From contig JADBXZ010000012.1 of the NCBI GenBank assembly GCA_020403265.1, positions 1-64,000 on the forward strand: a stretch of 64,000 nt of DNA, written 5' to 3'. The notes beneath the pieces were generated by a model, which saw only the letters and a program-made list of their open reading frames with translations, was not told the origin of the DNA and made no database searches. A program made the translations under genes and the position numbers. This DNA comes from Bacteroidota bacterium (GTDB taxonomy: Bacteria > Bacteroidota > Bacteroidia > B-17B0 > Aurantibacillaceae). Below, in pieces: positions 52,092 through 61,747 of this stretch (position 1 is the first letter of the stretch; each line of letters opens with the position of its first letter).

Positions 52092-53405
52092 TTATTCTAA
52101 ATCTCCATACAGATCAAAATCTGTTGCGCTGGTAATTTTAACATTTGCAAAACTGCCCTTACTTAAATACAAATCATTGCTTGCTTTAATGAGAACCTCA
52201 TTATCTACATCCGGACTATCAAATTCAGTCCGTCCAATAAAATAATCACCTTCTTTTTTATCTATCAAAACTTTAAAACTTTGACCAATTTTTTGCTGAT
52301 TTAACTGATAAGAAATTTCTTGTTGTAACTTCATTACCTCATCTGCCCGTTTCTTTTTTAATTTTTCAGAAACATCATCTTTTAAACTAAATGCATGTGT
52401 ATTTTCTTCGTGAGAATAAGTAAAAATGCCTAATCGTTCGAAACGGGAAGCCTCTACCCACTTTAGCATCTCTTCATGATCTTCTTCTGATTCACCCGGA
52501 TAACCGGCAATTAATGTAGTTCGGATTGCAATACTGGGCAATTTATCACGAATTTGATTGACTGTATCAATTGTTTTTTGTTTGGTAATACCGCGTCGCA
52601 TGCTTTTTAGCATATTATCACTAATATGCTGTAAAGGCATATCTAAATAATTGCAAATATTAGATCTGTTTTTCATTATATCCAACACTTCCATTGGAAA
52701 ACCACTTGGAAAAGCATAGTGCAATCTGATCCATTCTATGCCTTCCACATCACTTAACTTATCTAATAAGTTTGCGAGTTCTCTTTTTTTATATAAATCT
52801 AGGCCGTAATATGTTAAATCCTGGGCTATCAAAAGTAACTCCTTTGTACCATTTTTTGCCAGTAACTTGGCCCTTTCAACCAAAGATTCAACTGGAACAG
52901 AAACATGCTTACCACGCATTAAAGGTATGGCACAAAAGCTACAAGGCCTATCACAACCCTCACTTATTTTAAAATACGCATAATGTTGTGGTGTAGTTAA
53001 TAATCTTTCTCCAACCAACTCGTGTTTATAATTTGCTTTTAGGGTTTTGAGCAGCTTTGGTAAATCTCTTGTGCCAAAATACGCATCCACTTCAGGAATT
53101 TCTTTTTCCAAATCTCCTTTGTATCTCTCACTCAAACAGCCTGTCACGTATACCTTTTCAACTGTCCCGTTTTTTTTCTCTTCAACAAAACGTAAAATGG
53201 TGTCTATGCTTTCCTGTTTGGCATTCTCAACAAAACCGCAAGTATTTATTATTACAATTTGATGATCTTTAGTATCTCCTTCATGTTCAACTTCAAATTG
53301 ATTAGCTTTTAGTTGCCCCATTAAAACCTCACTGTCAACCAGATTTTTGCTACAACCCATGGTAATAACATTAACTTTATTTGCCTTTAGTGTTTTTGTT
53401 TTCAT
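52092..53405 (-). CDS. rimO: Ribosomal protein S12 methylthiotransferase
   Basis: Radical-SAM enzyme that adds a methylthio group to Asp of ribosomal protein S12. The N-terminal MTTase domain (VNVITMGCSKNLVDSEVLMG) binds one iron-sulfur cluster through three Cys. The radical-SAM motif is in CDRPCSFCAIPLMRG. The C-terminus is a TRAM domain. I use ATG 53405, because earlier ATGs add a sequence unlike other RimO proteins and overlap the divergent potassium-channel gene. The 437-aa length is normal. Confidence 0.95.
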   Translation of the reverse strand: MKTKTLKANKVNVITMGCSKNLVDSEVLMGQLKANQFEVEHEGDTKDHQIVIINTCGFVENAKQESIDTILRFVEEKKNGTVEKVYVTGCLSERYKGDLEKEIPEVDAYFGTRDLPKLLKTLKANYKHELVGERLLTTPQHYAYFKISEGCDRPCSFCAIPLMRGKHVSVPVESLVERAKLLAKNGTKELLLIAQDLTYYGLDLYKKRELANLLDKLSDVEGIEWIRLHYAFPSGFPMEVLDIMKNRSNICNYLDMPLQHISDNMLKSMRRGITKQKTIDTVNQIRDKLPSIAIRTTLIAGYPGESEEDHEEMLKWVEASRFERLGIFTYSHEENTHAFSLKDDVSEKLKKKRADEVMKLQQEISYQLNQQKIGQSFKVLIDKKEGDYFIGRTEFDSPDVDNEVLIKASNDLYLSKGSFANVKITSATDFDLYGDLE

Positions 53406-53501
53406 GCTATGTGCAAAGTTAAGTATTATTTTGAGCGAAGTAATTAAATACTTAATTTCATGCCAAATAAGAAAATATAAATTTTCTTTAAAAATCACAG
53501 C

Positions 53502-54518
53502 ATGTTTAATCAACTTAAAGGGTATAAACGTTTTTTGTTGCCCGTTGTATTACTAAATGGCTTGGTTGTTGTTGGAACTTTGGGTTATATCCTATTAGAA
53601 GACTACAGCTTTATTAATGCTTTTTATATGACCATCATTACCATTGCAACGGTAGGTTATGGTGAAATTGAACCTTTGTCAACAGTTGGAAGAATTTTTA
53701 CTTCCTTTTTAATTATCACAAGTTTTGGTACCTTTGCTTATGCTGTTAGTACAATTACTAAATTTGTAATTGACGGTGAAATTAATGAATTTTTAAAAAA
53801 CAAACGTTTGACATCAGCCATTGAAAAATTAGAAAATCATGTCATAATATGTGGCTATGGCCGCAATGGAAGGCAAGCGGCTAATTTATTGAAAAAACAC
53901 GATACTCGGTTTGTTGTTATTGAAAATAACGAAAAGCTCACTGGGGCCATCCATCATAAGTATAGCGAGTTAATTGTTAGTGGCGATGGCACGCAAGATG
54001 ATATTTTAATTAAGGCAGGTATATTAAAGGCCAAGGCTTTAATTACAACCTTGCCAGTAGATGCAGATAATTTGTTTATCGTGTTAACAGCTAGACACCT
54101 TAATCCTAATCTCACAATTATTTCCAGGGCAAGTGATGATGGAAGTGATACCAAATTAAAAATTGCCGGAGCAGATAATGTAATTATGCCGGATAAAGTT
54201 GGGGGAGCTCATATGGCCAGCTTGGTAATGAAGCCGGATGTGATGGAGTTTGTAGACTATATTACCGCTCAGGGTGGGGATAATATAAATCTTGAAGAAA
54301 TTTCATTTAGCAGTAGTTCTTCTGATTTATTGAATAAAACTTTAAAAGATTTAGAAATCAGAAATAAAAGTGGTGCAAACATCATTGGATTTAAAACGGC
54401 AATGGGAGAGTATATTGTTAATCCAAGTGCGGATACTAAAATTATTCCGCATAGTAAAATTTTTGTACTAGGCACTCGTGAGCAAATTGCGAGCTTAAAA
54501 GGTATTTTAAATAGTTAG
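53502..54518 (+). CDS. Two-span potassium channel with RCK (TrkA-N) domain
   Basis: A membrane channel of 338 aa. Two spans flank a pore loop with the K+ selectivity filter TVGYGE (50-55). The cytoplasmic part starts at HVIICGYGRNGRQAANLL, the NAD-binding TrkA-N fold, followed by a TrkA-C-like domain to the end. It matches bacterial KtrA/MthK-like gated channels. It is divergent from rimO with a gap of about 95 bases. Confidence 0.92.
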   Translation: MFNQLKGYKRFLLPVVLLNGLVVVGTLGYILLEDYSFINAFYMTIITIATVGYGEIEPLSTVGRIFTSFLIITSFGTFAYAVSTITKFVIDGEINEFLKNKRLTSAIEKLENHVIICGYGRNGRQAANLLKKHDTRFVVIENNEKLTGAIHHKYSELIVSGDGTQDDILIKAGILKAKALITTLPVDADNLFIVLTARHLNPNLTIISRASDDGSDTKLKIAGADNVIMPDKVGGAHMASLVMKPDVMEFVDYITAQGGDNINLEEISFSSSSSDLLNKTLKDLEIRNKSGANIIGFKTAMGEYIVNPSADTKIIPHSKIFVLGTREQIASLKGILNS

Positions 54519-54665
54519 TATATTCAATCCTCTTTTTTCAATTGAATTTTACGCTAATCTTAAAATTAAGAGCTTCATTTAAGCCCTATTTAACTACTAT
54601 AAGTTGTTCATTATTTTAACTCTTTTTCTATCATCCTATCCGTTTTTTAACTATATTTACTTGGT

Positions 54666-55202
54666 TTGAAAAAAGCAAAACATCTCATCATATTAATTCT
54701 ATTTTTTAGTTTTATTTCATGTAAAACTGATGAAAAAACTAAAGAACAAAAAATAAATCGTGTATTTGAAGGATATCATGTTTATCTTGATGAGATTATT
54801 AAAAGTAAAAGAGGTGTGTTCAGAGGTTTAAATTTAAACTCTTCTCCGGACAGCTTAAAAATTACCGAAAAGACTGTTCCGGTAGAAAAAAGCCCCGGCA
54901 ATCTCTTTTTTGAGTACAAAATAGATTCACTGACTAACTACTCTATTAATTATACCTTCAATAAAGACAGCTTAGAAGAAATTAATGTTCAGATAAATTG
55001 TAAAGACGTTGAGTTAACATCTTATCTTTTTTGTGACTTAAAAGATTACTATGCCAATAAATTACCTAACCCAACTGAAGATCAGGGCTCAATCGTTTAT
55101 AATTGCTTCGAAGGCCAACGCAAACCATTTGTAGTTAGCCTAAGCGATAATAGCAGCCCAAGCCGAGGCGTGATTAATATGTATATTTATAAAGATAAAT
55201 AA
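54666..55202 (+). CDS. Small putative lipoprotein of unknown function
   Basis: A 178-residue product that begins at TTG (no ATG fits) with a lipoprotein signal: hydrophobic core LIILILFFSFIS, then Cys at about residue 19. The mature part mixes charged helices with strands (KITEKTVPVEKSPGNLFFEY, LYFCDLK-like). I recognise no family. A TATATTTA box 7 bases before the start is close to the -7 consensus and would give a very short leader. It precedes asnB by 14 bases and may be co-transcribed with it. Confidence 0.65.
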   Translation: MKKAKHLIILILFFSFISCKTDEKTKEQKINRVFEGYHVYLDEIIKSKRGVFRGLNLNSSPDSLKITEKTVPVEKSPGNLFFEYKIDSLTNYSINYTFNKDSLEEINVQINCKDVELTSYLFCDLKDYYANKLPNPTEDQGSIVYNCFEGQRKPFVVSLSDNSSPSRGVINMYIYKDK

Positions 55203-55216
55203 AGTATACCTATTTC

Positions 55217-57124
55217 ATGTGTGGTATTGTTGGTTATATAGATTTTACAAAGTCCGTTTCAAATATAATAATTACCAAAATGACAGGAACCCTTTTACAC
55301 AGAGGACCTGACGGTAATTCATCAATAGTATTTAAAAAACAAAATTATAATTTGGCATTAGGGCATACTCGTTTATCAATCATTGATTTAAGCGAGAAAG
55401 CAAATCAACCAATGCAATATAAACATTACAGTATTACATTTAACGGAGAAATATATAATTACACGGAGATAAAACATGAATTGGTTTTAAATGGTCACCA
55501 ATTTAACACCAATAGTGACACAGAAGTAATACTGCATGCCTTTGAAGAATGGGGAACAGAAGCAGTTAAAAAATTTATTGGCATGTTTGCAATCGTAATT
55601 TACGATACAAATAGCGAAGTGTTATATTGTTTCAGAGACCGCGTTGGTGTTAAGCCATTTTATTATTATCACACCGATACGAGCTTTGTATTTGCCTCCG
55701 AGTTAAAAGCCTTTCATCAACACCCAGATTTTGTTGCTAGTTTAGACGAAAATGCATTAGCTAATTTCTTCGTGCATGGCTCTGTGCCATATGACCAGTG
55801 CATCTTTGAAAATAGTTACAAACTATTGCCCGGCCATTACTTAACTTTTAACCTCAACTCAAAAAAGATTTCCACAGAAATTTATTGGAGTATCACTCAA
55901 GCATATAATTCGCCCAAGTTACAAATCTCTTATTCTGATGCTGTAAGTGAAACAACAAACCAAATTGCCAAGGCAGCTAAATATCGAATGGCAGCAGATG
56001 TAAAAGTTGGCGTTTTTTTAAGTGGTGGATATGACAGCGCCAGCTTAACTGCTATTCTTCAAAAAAATTACAATCAGCAACTTAACACATTTACAATTGG
56101 TGTGCCCCATACCGGGTTAAATGAAGCGCCATTTGCCAAAAAAATTGCTCAACACATTCAAACCAATCATACCGAATATATTTGCACAGAAGAAGAAGCA
56201 ATGCGACTGATAGAAACTTTGCCCTACTTCTATGATGAGCCTTTTGGCGACAGCAGTGCCATACCAACCATGTTGGTTAGCGCACTCGCAAAAAAAAGTG
56301 TAACCGTGGCACTAAGTGCTGATGGTGGAGACGAACTCTTTGCAGGCTATAACAGATACAGTTTTGTTTGCAACCAGGGGGAGCGTTTAAAACAGATTCC
56401 CTCTTTTATAAAAAAAACTGCCGTTTATGGTATGTCAAAAATAAACCCAAGCAAAATTCCATACTTTAATACAACCTATAATTTTATAGACCGTTATCAT
56501 AAACTTCATTACTTGATTAAAAACAACAACGATGAAACTATAATGAAACGCCTCACCGAAGTTTTTCCTCCTGAAGAAACTGCCAAATTATTGCGCTCAG
56601 AGTTTAATATTAATTATTCAGGTTTTACAAACCAGATTCATTCTGATACATACTCCAGTTTAAGTTATATGCTTGCTACCGACTTTGGTAGTTATTTACC
56701 AAACGACATTTTACACAAAGTAGATAGGGCAAGTATGAGCACAAGTTTGGAAGCAAGAGAGCCATATTTAGACCATCACCTTGCTGAATGGTGTGCTAAA
56801 TTACCAGATGACTTCAAGCTTTTTAAAACTACCAAAAAACGAATTCTAAAAGACATCACGCATCAGTACATTCCGAAAGAATTGATGGAACGACCAAAAA
56901 TGGGATTTGCAATCCCAATTGCAACGTGGCTTCAAAACCAACTCAAAAAAACAGTAGATGATTACTTAAACGATAAAAATTTAGCAAATATCCCCCATCT
57001 CAATGCAAACTATGTTGTATCTTTAAAATCCGATTTTTATAACGGCAAAACATGGTTAGCTACTCGATTATGGCACGTTTTAATGTTTGTAATGTGGCAC
57101 CAAAAATGGACAAAGAAAGTTTAA
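55217..57124 (+). CDS. asnB: Glutamine-hydrolysing asparagine synthetase
   Basis: Converts aspartate to asparagine with ATP and glutamine. The mature N-terminal nucleophile is Cys2 (MCGIVGYIDF), and the N-terminal glutaminase includes RGPDG and FNGEIYNY. The C-terminal synthetase has the PP-loop VGVFLSGGYDSASL (SGGxDS) and the ALSADGGDELFAGY motif. At 635 aa it is full length. It lies 3 bases before hemC. Enzymes of this type also amidate sugars or peptides in secondary pathways, but no such context is seen. Confidence 0.93.
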   Translation: MCGIVGYIDFTKSVSNIIITKMTGTLLHRGPDGNSSIVFKKQNYNLALGHTRLSIIDLSEKANQPMQYKHYSITFNGEIYNYTEIKHELVLNGHQFNTNSDTEVILHAFEEWGTEAVKKFIGMFAIVIYDTNSEVLYCFRDRVGVKPFYYYHTDTSFVFASELKAFHQHPDFVASLDENALANFFVHGSVPYDQCIFENSYKLLPGHYLTFNLNSKKISTEIYWSITQAYNSPKLQISYSDAVSETTNQIAKAAKYRMAADVKVGVFLSGGYDSASLTAILQKNYNQQLNTFTIGVPHTGLNEAPFAKKIAQHIQTNHTEYICTEEEAMRLIETLPYFYDEPFGDSSAIPTMLVSALAKKSVTVALSADGGDELFAGYNRYSFVCNQGERLKQIPSFIKKTAVYGMSKINPSKIPYFNTTYNFIDRYHKLHYLIKNNNDETIMKRLTEVFPPEETAKLLRSEFNINYSGFTNQIHSDTYSSLSYMLATDFGSYLPNDILHKVDRASMSTSLEAREPYLDHHLAEWCAKLPDDFKLFKTTKKRILKDITHQYIPKELMERPKMGFAIPIATWLQNQLKKTVDDYLNDKNLANIPHLNANYVVSLKSDFYNGKTWLATRLWHVLMFVMWHQKWTKKV

Positions 57125-57127
57125 CTA

Positions 57128-58705
57128 ATGAGTAAAAAAATAATTATAGGAACCAGAGGTAGTGCGCTTGCATTGTGGCAAGCAAATTATACAAAGGAAA
57201 AACTTGAAGATTATGGTGTTGAAGTTGAAATCAAAATTATTTCAACAGCCGGCGATCGGTCGCAAGAATGGAATACGAGTTTTGAAAAACTAGAAGGTAA
57301 AGGATTTTTCACAAAAGAACTTGAAGAAGCATTATTGAATAAAAGTATCGATCTTGCAGTTCACTCTCATAAAGATTTACCAACCGAACAACCATACGGT
57401 TTAATAGTGGCAGGTGTAAGTAAACGTGCTGACCCAACAGATACCATTTTAATAAATAAAGCTGCGGTGCAAGATGATCTTAAATTCAGTTTTAAAAAAA
57501 ATGCTCGAGTAGGAACCTCTTCAGCAAGAAGAAAATCTCAATTGCTCGCCTTTAGACCCGATGCAACCATTTCTGATTTAAGAGGAAACGTGCCTACACG
57601 AATTGAAAAACTCAGAAAGGGAGAATATGATGCCATTATTTTAGCTACCGCAGGAATTGAAAGGTTGGAATTAGACCTAGATGATCTTTATGTAGAACAA
57701 TTAAGTCCTGAAGTATTTGTACCGGCCCCCGCACAAGGTGTATTAGCATGGCAAACCAGAGATGATGACGATGCAACCATTGCCATGATTGATAAAATAA
57801 GTGACTTTGATGTCTTAGTTAAAATCAATATAGAGCGAAATATTTTGCAGGGATTTGACGGTGGTTGTCAACTACCACTTGGTGTATACTGCGATGCAGA
57901 CCCGGATGATGACGATCGCTTAAAATTTAAAGTGTGGTTAAGCGTAGCTGAGGCTTGGGACAAACAACCAAAGCAATTGTATTTTGAAACCTTAAATACG
58001 GATGGATTTGCTGATGAGATTGTGGATAAAGCAAAAAGTATACAAGGTAAAAAAGTGTACATTACCAAAAACCTCAACGAACAAAATTATTTTCATTCAG
58101 CTTTAACTAAACTTGGTTACACTGTAGAAGGAAAAAGTTTAATTGAATTTAAGGAGATAAAAATAAAAGAACAACCAAAAGCTGATTGGATTTTCTTCAG
58201 CAGTAAACACAGTGTAAGGTATTTTCTTCAACAAAAACCGGATGTAAAAGGTGTAAAGTTTGGCTGTGTTGGGGCAAGTACCAGTGCAGAATTAAGAGCT
58301 TTTGGTTACAGAGCAGATTTCATTGGATCAGGTACCGACACCAAACTAATTGGCAAACAGTTTGCAGCAAAAGTAGGAAATGGCAAGGCTTTATTCCCGA
58401 TAGCAAAAGACAGTTTAAAAACCTTTCAATGGCAAATGCCTAAACAAGATAATGTTATTAATTTAAATGTGTACTGGACGGTTAAACAGAGTGTGGACGT
58501 GAATGATGACATGGATATTTTAGTATTTACGAGTCCGAGTAATCTGTTGGCCTACATTGAAAAAAATAAAATCAAGCCTACTCAAAAAATAGTTGCGATG
58601 GGAGACGCAACAGGCAAAGAACTGGACAAACTTAAAATTAAAAATTACGTCAAGCCAAGGAGTTTTGATGATTTAGGACTGGTGCAGGCTGTGTTGGGGA
58701 TATAA
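57128..58705 (+). CDS. hemC: Hydroxymethylbilane synthase with fused HemD-like C-terminal domain
   Basis: Heme pathway enzyme. Residues about 1-300 are HemC: GTRGSALALWQ, AVHSHKDLPTE, VGTSSARRKSQLLAFRPD, and the dipyrromethane-binding Cys at about 247 in GFDGGCQLPLG. From about 310 on, the pattern (DWIFFSSKHSVRYFL, GCVGASTSAELRAFGYRADF, VFTSPSNLLAYI) matches uroporphyrinogen-III synthase, which would add the next activity. The 525-aa length fits the fused form common in Bacteroidota. Its stop codon sits in a hairpin shared with selO. Confidence 0.93.
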   Translation: MSKKIIIGTRGSALALWQANYTKEKLEDYGVEVEIKIISTAGDRSQEWNTSFEKLEGKGFFTKELEEALLNKSIDLAVHSHKDLPTEQPYGLIVAGVSKRADPTDTILINKAAVQDDLKFSFKKNARVGTSSARRKSQLLAFRPDATISDLRGNVPTRIEKLRKGEYDAIILATAGIERLELDLDDLYVEQLSPEVFVPAPAQGVLAWQTRDDDDATIAMIDKISDFDVLVKINIERNILQGFDGGCQLPLGVYCDADPDDDDRLKFKVWLSVAEAWDKQPKQLYFETLNTDGFADEIVDKAKSIQGKKVYITKNLNEQNYFHSALTKLGYTVEGKSLIEFKEIKIKEQPKADWIFFSSKHSVRYFLQQKPDVKGVKFGCVGASTSAELRAFGYRADFIGSGTDTKLIGKQFAAKVGNGKALFPIAKDSLKTFQWQMPKQDNVINLNVYWTVKQSVDVNDDMDILVFTSPSNLLAYIEKNKIKPTQKIVAMGDATGKELDKLKIKNYVKPRSFDDLGLVQAVLGI

Positions 58706-58732
58706 TAAATTTTGTTTTAGGTTTATTATATC
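58699..58732. terminator. Dyad covering both convergent stop codons
   Basis: Perfect 11-bp inverted repeat GATATAATAAA / TTTATTATATC with a 12-nt T-rich loop, spanning the hemC stop (58703-58705) and the selO stop (58731-58733). AT-rich stem, so a terminator role for both converging genes is plausible but not certain. Confidence 0.4.
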
Positions 58733-60182
58733 AGGTGCCACAAAATGTTTGATAATTCAAATCAAAATCAAATTCAGGAGGTTCCATATAATCCCGAATG
58801 TCATTTTGAGCTTGATAGGGTTTGGAAATAACACTTAAAAGCTTATTAAAAAGCAACAAGTTCCCATTTACTGCCTCATCAAGAGCCTCTTCTACTTTAT
58901 GATTTCTAGGAATAACAATAGGATTTACTTCTCGCATTAATTTCAATGCGTTTTCCACTCCATCCGATTTATTAACAGCAGCTTTCCATTTTAGTAACCA
59001 TGCTGTGAATTCTGAATTGTTAAATGAATCATCATCTGTTAATAGTGCCTTTGATAACGAACTAAATGTATTGGAATAATCCAATTTAAGTTTTTGTATG
59101 ATGTTTAGGAGTTCAATTAACAATGACCGATTAAGCAAATCGTTGGTTTCAATTCCTATTTTCTTAAGCATCATCACAAAGTACTTTTCTTCCCAAATAG
59201 CATCAAATTCATTTATAACACTTTGAGCTATTTCCAAGGATTTGTCTTTATTATCATGAAGGATAGGAAATAAAGCTTCAGCAAACCTGGCAACGTTCCA
59301 TTTAATAATCCGAGCTTGATTTCCAAATGAATACCTGCCGTTTTGATCAATAGAACTGTAAACTGTTGCAGGATGATAGACATTCATAAAAGCACATGGA
59401 CCATAATCAAATGTTTCCGCACTTATAGATGTGTTGTCCGTGTTCATCACGCCGTGAATAAAACCAACCCTCATCCAATTGACAACTAAATCAATTTGAT
59501 TTTTCATGACTTCGCGCAATAAACTTAAAGCGCAATTTTGATCTTCCATCAACTGAGGATAATGCCTCTTAACTGTATAGTCACAAAGCGCCTTTAAATC
59601 ATTTACTGAGCCAAAATAAGCCGCATATTCAAAGGTTCCTACTCGAATATGACTTTTCATTACTCGCACCAAGGCAGCGCCCTCCTGAGCCGTTTCGCGG
59701 TAAACAGTATCTCCGGTTTTAAACACGGCCAAACTTCGCGAAGTAGGAACATTTAAATAATACATGGCTTCACTTACCAAATACTCTCTTAACATGGCTT
59801 TTAAAGTTGCTTTACCATCACCACCCCTAGAATAAGGTGTTCTGCCACTGCCTTTGAGTTGAATGTCAAAACGATTACCCTCTAAAGTTAAATGTTCCCC
59901 AAGTATGATTGCTCTTCCATCACCTAATTTTGTAAAGTTCCCAAACTGGTGTCCGGCATAAGCTTGTGCAAAACATTTTTCAAATGTGTCAGACGCCTTA
60001 TTAGATATCAAGCTTAAGAAATCATCTTGAATACCATTATTTAAATTTAGTGAATCACCGAGTAATTGATTAAATATAAACACCTCCGGTTTTGGAAACA
60101 CCTGAGGCTTAACAAAGCTATAGAATTTATCCGGAAGAGACAGATACGAATAATCAAAATTAAAAAGGCTATTTTTTTGCAT
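58731..60182 (-). CDS. selO: Protein adenylyltransferase SelO family (YdiU)
   Basis: Pseudokinase-fold enzyme that transfers AMP to proteins and acts in redox homeostasis. Family signatures are YAGHQFGNFTKLGDGRAI, LKGSGRTPYSRGGDGKATL and LREYLVSEAMYYLNVPTSRS (the nucleotide-binding core). HGVMNTDN and TFDYGPCAFMNVY replace the kinase catalytic and DFG segments. The C-terminus ends FCGT, with a Cys near the place where other SelO proteins carry a Cys or selenocysteine. The 483-aa length is usual. It is cytoplasmic, with no membrane span. Confidence 0.93.
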   Translation of the reverse strand: MQKNSLFNFDYSYLSLPDKFYSFVKPQVFPKPEVFIFNQLLGDSLNLNNGIQDDFLSLISNKASDTFEKCFAQAYAGHQFGNFTKLGDGRAIILGEHLTLEGNRFDIQLKGSGRTPYSRGGDGKATLKAMLREYLVSEAMYYLNVPTSRSLAVFKTGDTVYRETAQEGAALVRVMKSHIRVGTFEYAAYFGSVNDLKALCDYTVKRHYPQLMEDQNCALSLLREVMKNQIDLVVNWMRVGFIHGVMNTDNTSISAETFDYGPCAFMNVYHPATVYSSIDQNGRYSFGNQARIIKWNVARFAEALFPILHDNKDKSLEIAQSVINEFDAIWEEKYFVMMLKKIGIETNDLLNRSLLIELLNIIQKLKLDYSNTFSSLSKALLTDDDSFNNSEFTAWLLKWKAAVNKSDGVENALKLMREVNPIVIPRNHKVEEALDEAVNGNLLLFNKLLSVISKPYQAQNDIRDYMEPPEFDFDLNYQTFCGT

Positions 60183-60220
60183 AAGCTGTTAATGATTGTT
60201 CAACAGAAAATTCAACTTTA

Positions 60221-60970
60221 TTACTTACCAAAAAATTGCTTCATGAAATCACTTGCAAAAACAAATTCAAATAGCTCCTTATTATCAGAATTTAAAATTT
60301 TTGATTTGTCGCCAGTCCACCAGTTTTGGCCTTTATGAACAAACATGATATTTTCACCAATTTGAATGACACTATTCATATCGTGCGTTACAATAATCGT
60401 TGTGATGTTGTATTCTTTCGTGATATCACTGATTAATTCATCAATTACAATACTTGTTTTAGGGTCTAGTCCGGAGTTTGGTTCATCACAAAACAAGTAA
60501 CTTGGGTTGTTGGCAATAGCCCTTGCCAATGCAGCACGCTTCTTCATCCCACCACTCAATTCTGCTGGATACAATTTATTTCTTCCGGTCAATTGCACAC
60601 GTTCTAAACAAAAATTAACCCGATCCATTTTTTCGGCTTTGCTTAAGTCCGTAAACATATCCAATGGGAACCGAACATTTTCTTCTAGTGTTTGCGAATC
60701 AAACAAGGCCCCACCCTGAAACAACATACCTATCTTTTTTCGAATTTCCTGTTGCTCCTTTTGCTTCTTGGCAGCAAAATTATCGCCATCATATAATATT
60801 TCGCCGCTATCAATTTGATGTAAGCCAACCATTAATTTAAGAACTGTGGTTTTACCACAACCACTTTCGCCAATAATTAAATTAGTTTTACCTGTTTCAA
60901 ACTTAAAACTCACGTCTTTAACAACGTGCCTGTCTCCAAAAGTTTTATTAATGTTTTTAATTTCAATCAT
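60221..60970 (-). CDS. MlaF-like ABC transporter ATPase
   Basis: ATP-binding subunit of a lipid-transport ABC system. Walker A GESGCGKT (34-41), the signature LSGGMKKRAALARAIA, Walker B LFCDEPNSGLDP and the switch histidine in IIVTHDMNS are present, and the GGMKKR form is typical of the MlaF/Mkl group. Paired with an MlaE-type permease (1-base gap). An MCE-domain substrate-binding protein would be expected as third partner and is not adjacent. Confidence 0.9.
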   Translation of the reverse strand: MIEIKNINKTFGDRHVVKDVSFKFETGKTNLIIGESGCGKTTVLKLMVGLHQIDSGEILYDGDNFAAKKQKEQQEIRKKIGMLFQGGALFDSQTLEENVRFPLDMFTDLSKAEKMDRVNFCLERVQLTGRNKLYPAELSGGMKKRAALARAIANNPSYLFCDEPNSGLDPKTSIVIDELISDITKEYNITTIIVTHDMNSVIQIGENIMFVHKGQNWWTGDKSKILNSDNKELFEFVFASDFMKQFFGK

Positions 60971-60971
60971 A

Positions 60972-61712
60972 TTAAACCAACATCAATTTGGTAATGATTA
61001 AATTAGTAACTAAAATAATAATGCTATTATAAACAACTGATTTAGTGCTGGCCCTGCCAACTTCCAGCGCGCCCCCCGAAGTATAATATCCATGATAAGC
61101 CGATACAGAGGTGATGATAAAAGCAAAAATAACCGTTTTAGTTAAAGCATAAACGATGTTGTAGGGTATGAAAAAACTCTGAATACCAAAAATGTACTTT
61201 TCCGCATCGCAAGCACCTGAAAACACACCAAACAAAAAGCCACCGAAGACACCAAGAAACATACTAATGGTAATTAAAAACGGATTAATAAACATGGCAG
61301 CTAATATTTTAGGTCTTATTAAATATCCTGCCGAATTTATCCCCATAATTTCAAGCGCGTCAATTTGTTCAGATATGCGCATAGTTCCAATTTCGGATGC
61401 AATGTTAGATCCAACTTTGCCGGCCAATATTAAAGATACAATGGTTGGAGAAAATTCTAACACAATACTCTCCCGTGTACCCAAACCAATGGCATAACGC
61501 GGTATAAATGGACTTGTAAAATTATAGGCAGATTGAATGGTAATTACGCCGCCCATAAAAATGGAAATAATAGCAATTAAGCCCAATGAACCTATACCAA
61601 GGGAATTAACTTCGTACAAAAATTGATTGAAATAGACTTTTAAATTTTCCGGTTTAGAAAACACCCTTTTTATTAATAAAAAATACCTTCCTATGTGATA
61701 AATGGGTTTCAT
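60972..61712 (-). CDS. MlaE-like ABC transporter permease
   Basis: Integral membrane subunit with about six spans. GVITIQSAYNF, IGLGTRESIVLEFSPTIVSLILAGKVGS (the conserved coupling region, here given in part) and a later EIGTMRISEQIDALEIMGI, the hallmark of MlaE/YrbE permeases, are all present. It functions with the adjacent ATPase in phospholipid or sterol-like lipid movement across the envelope. 246 aa is normal. Confidence 0.9.
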   Translation of the reverse strand: MKPIYHIGRYFLLIKRVFSKPENLKVYFNQFLYEVNSLGIGSLGLIAIISIFMGGVITIQSAYNFTSPFIPRYAIGLGTRESIVLEFSPTIVSLILAGKVGSNIASEIGTMRISEQIDALEIMGINSAGYLIRPKILAAMFINPFLITISMFLGVFGGFLFGVFSGACDAEKYIFGIQSFFIPYNIVYALTKTVIFAFIITSVSAYHGYYTSGGALEVGRASTKSVVYNSIIILVTNLIITKLMLV

Positions 61713-61747
61713 TAAATGGTATTACTAAATTACGAATTAAAAGTGAA

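Noticed and set aside
53406-53513. Longer N-terminus for RimO
   Set aside because: The 36 extra residues are unlike RimO N-termini and overlap the divergent channel gene; the ATG at 53405 precedes the conserved domain.
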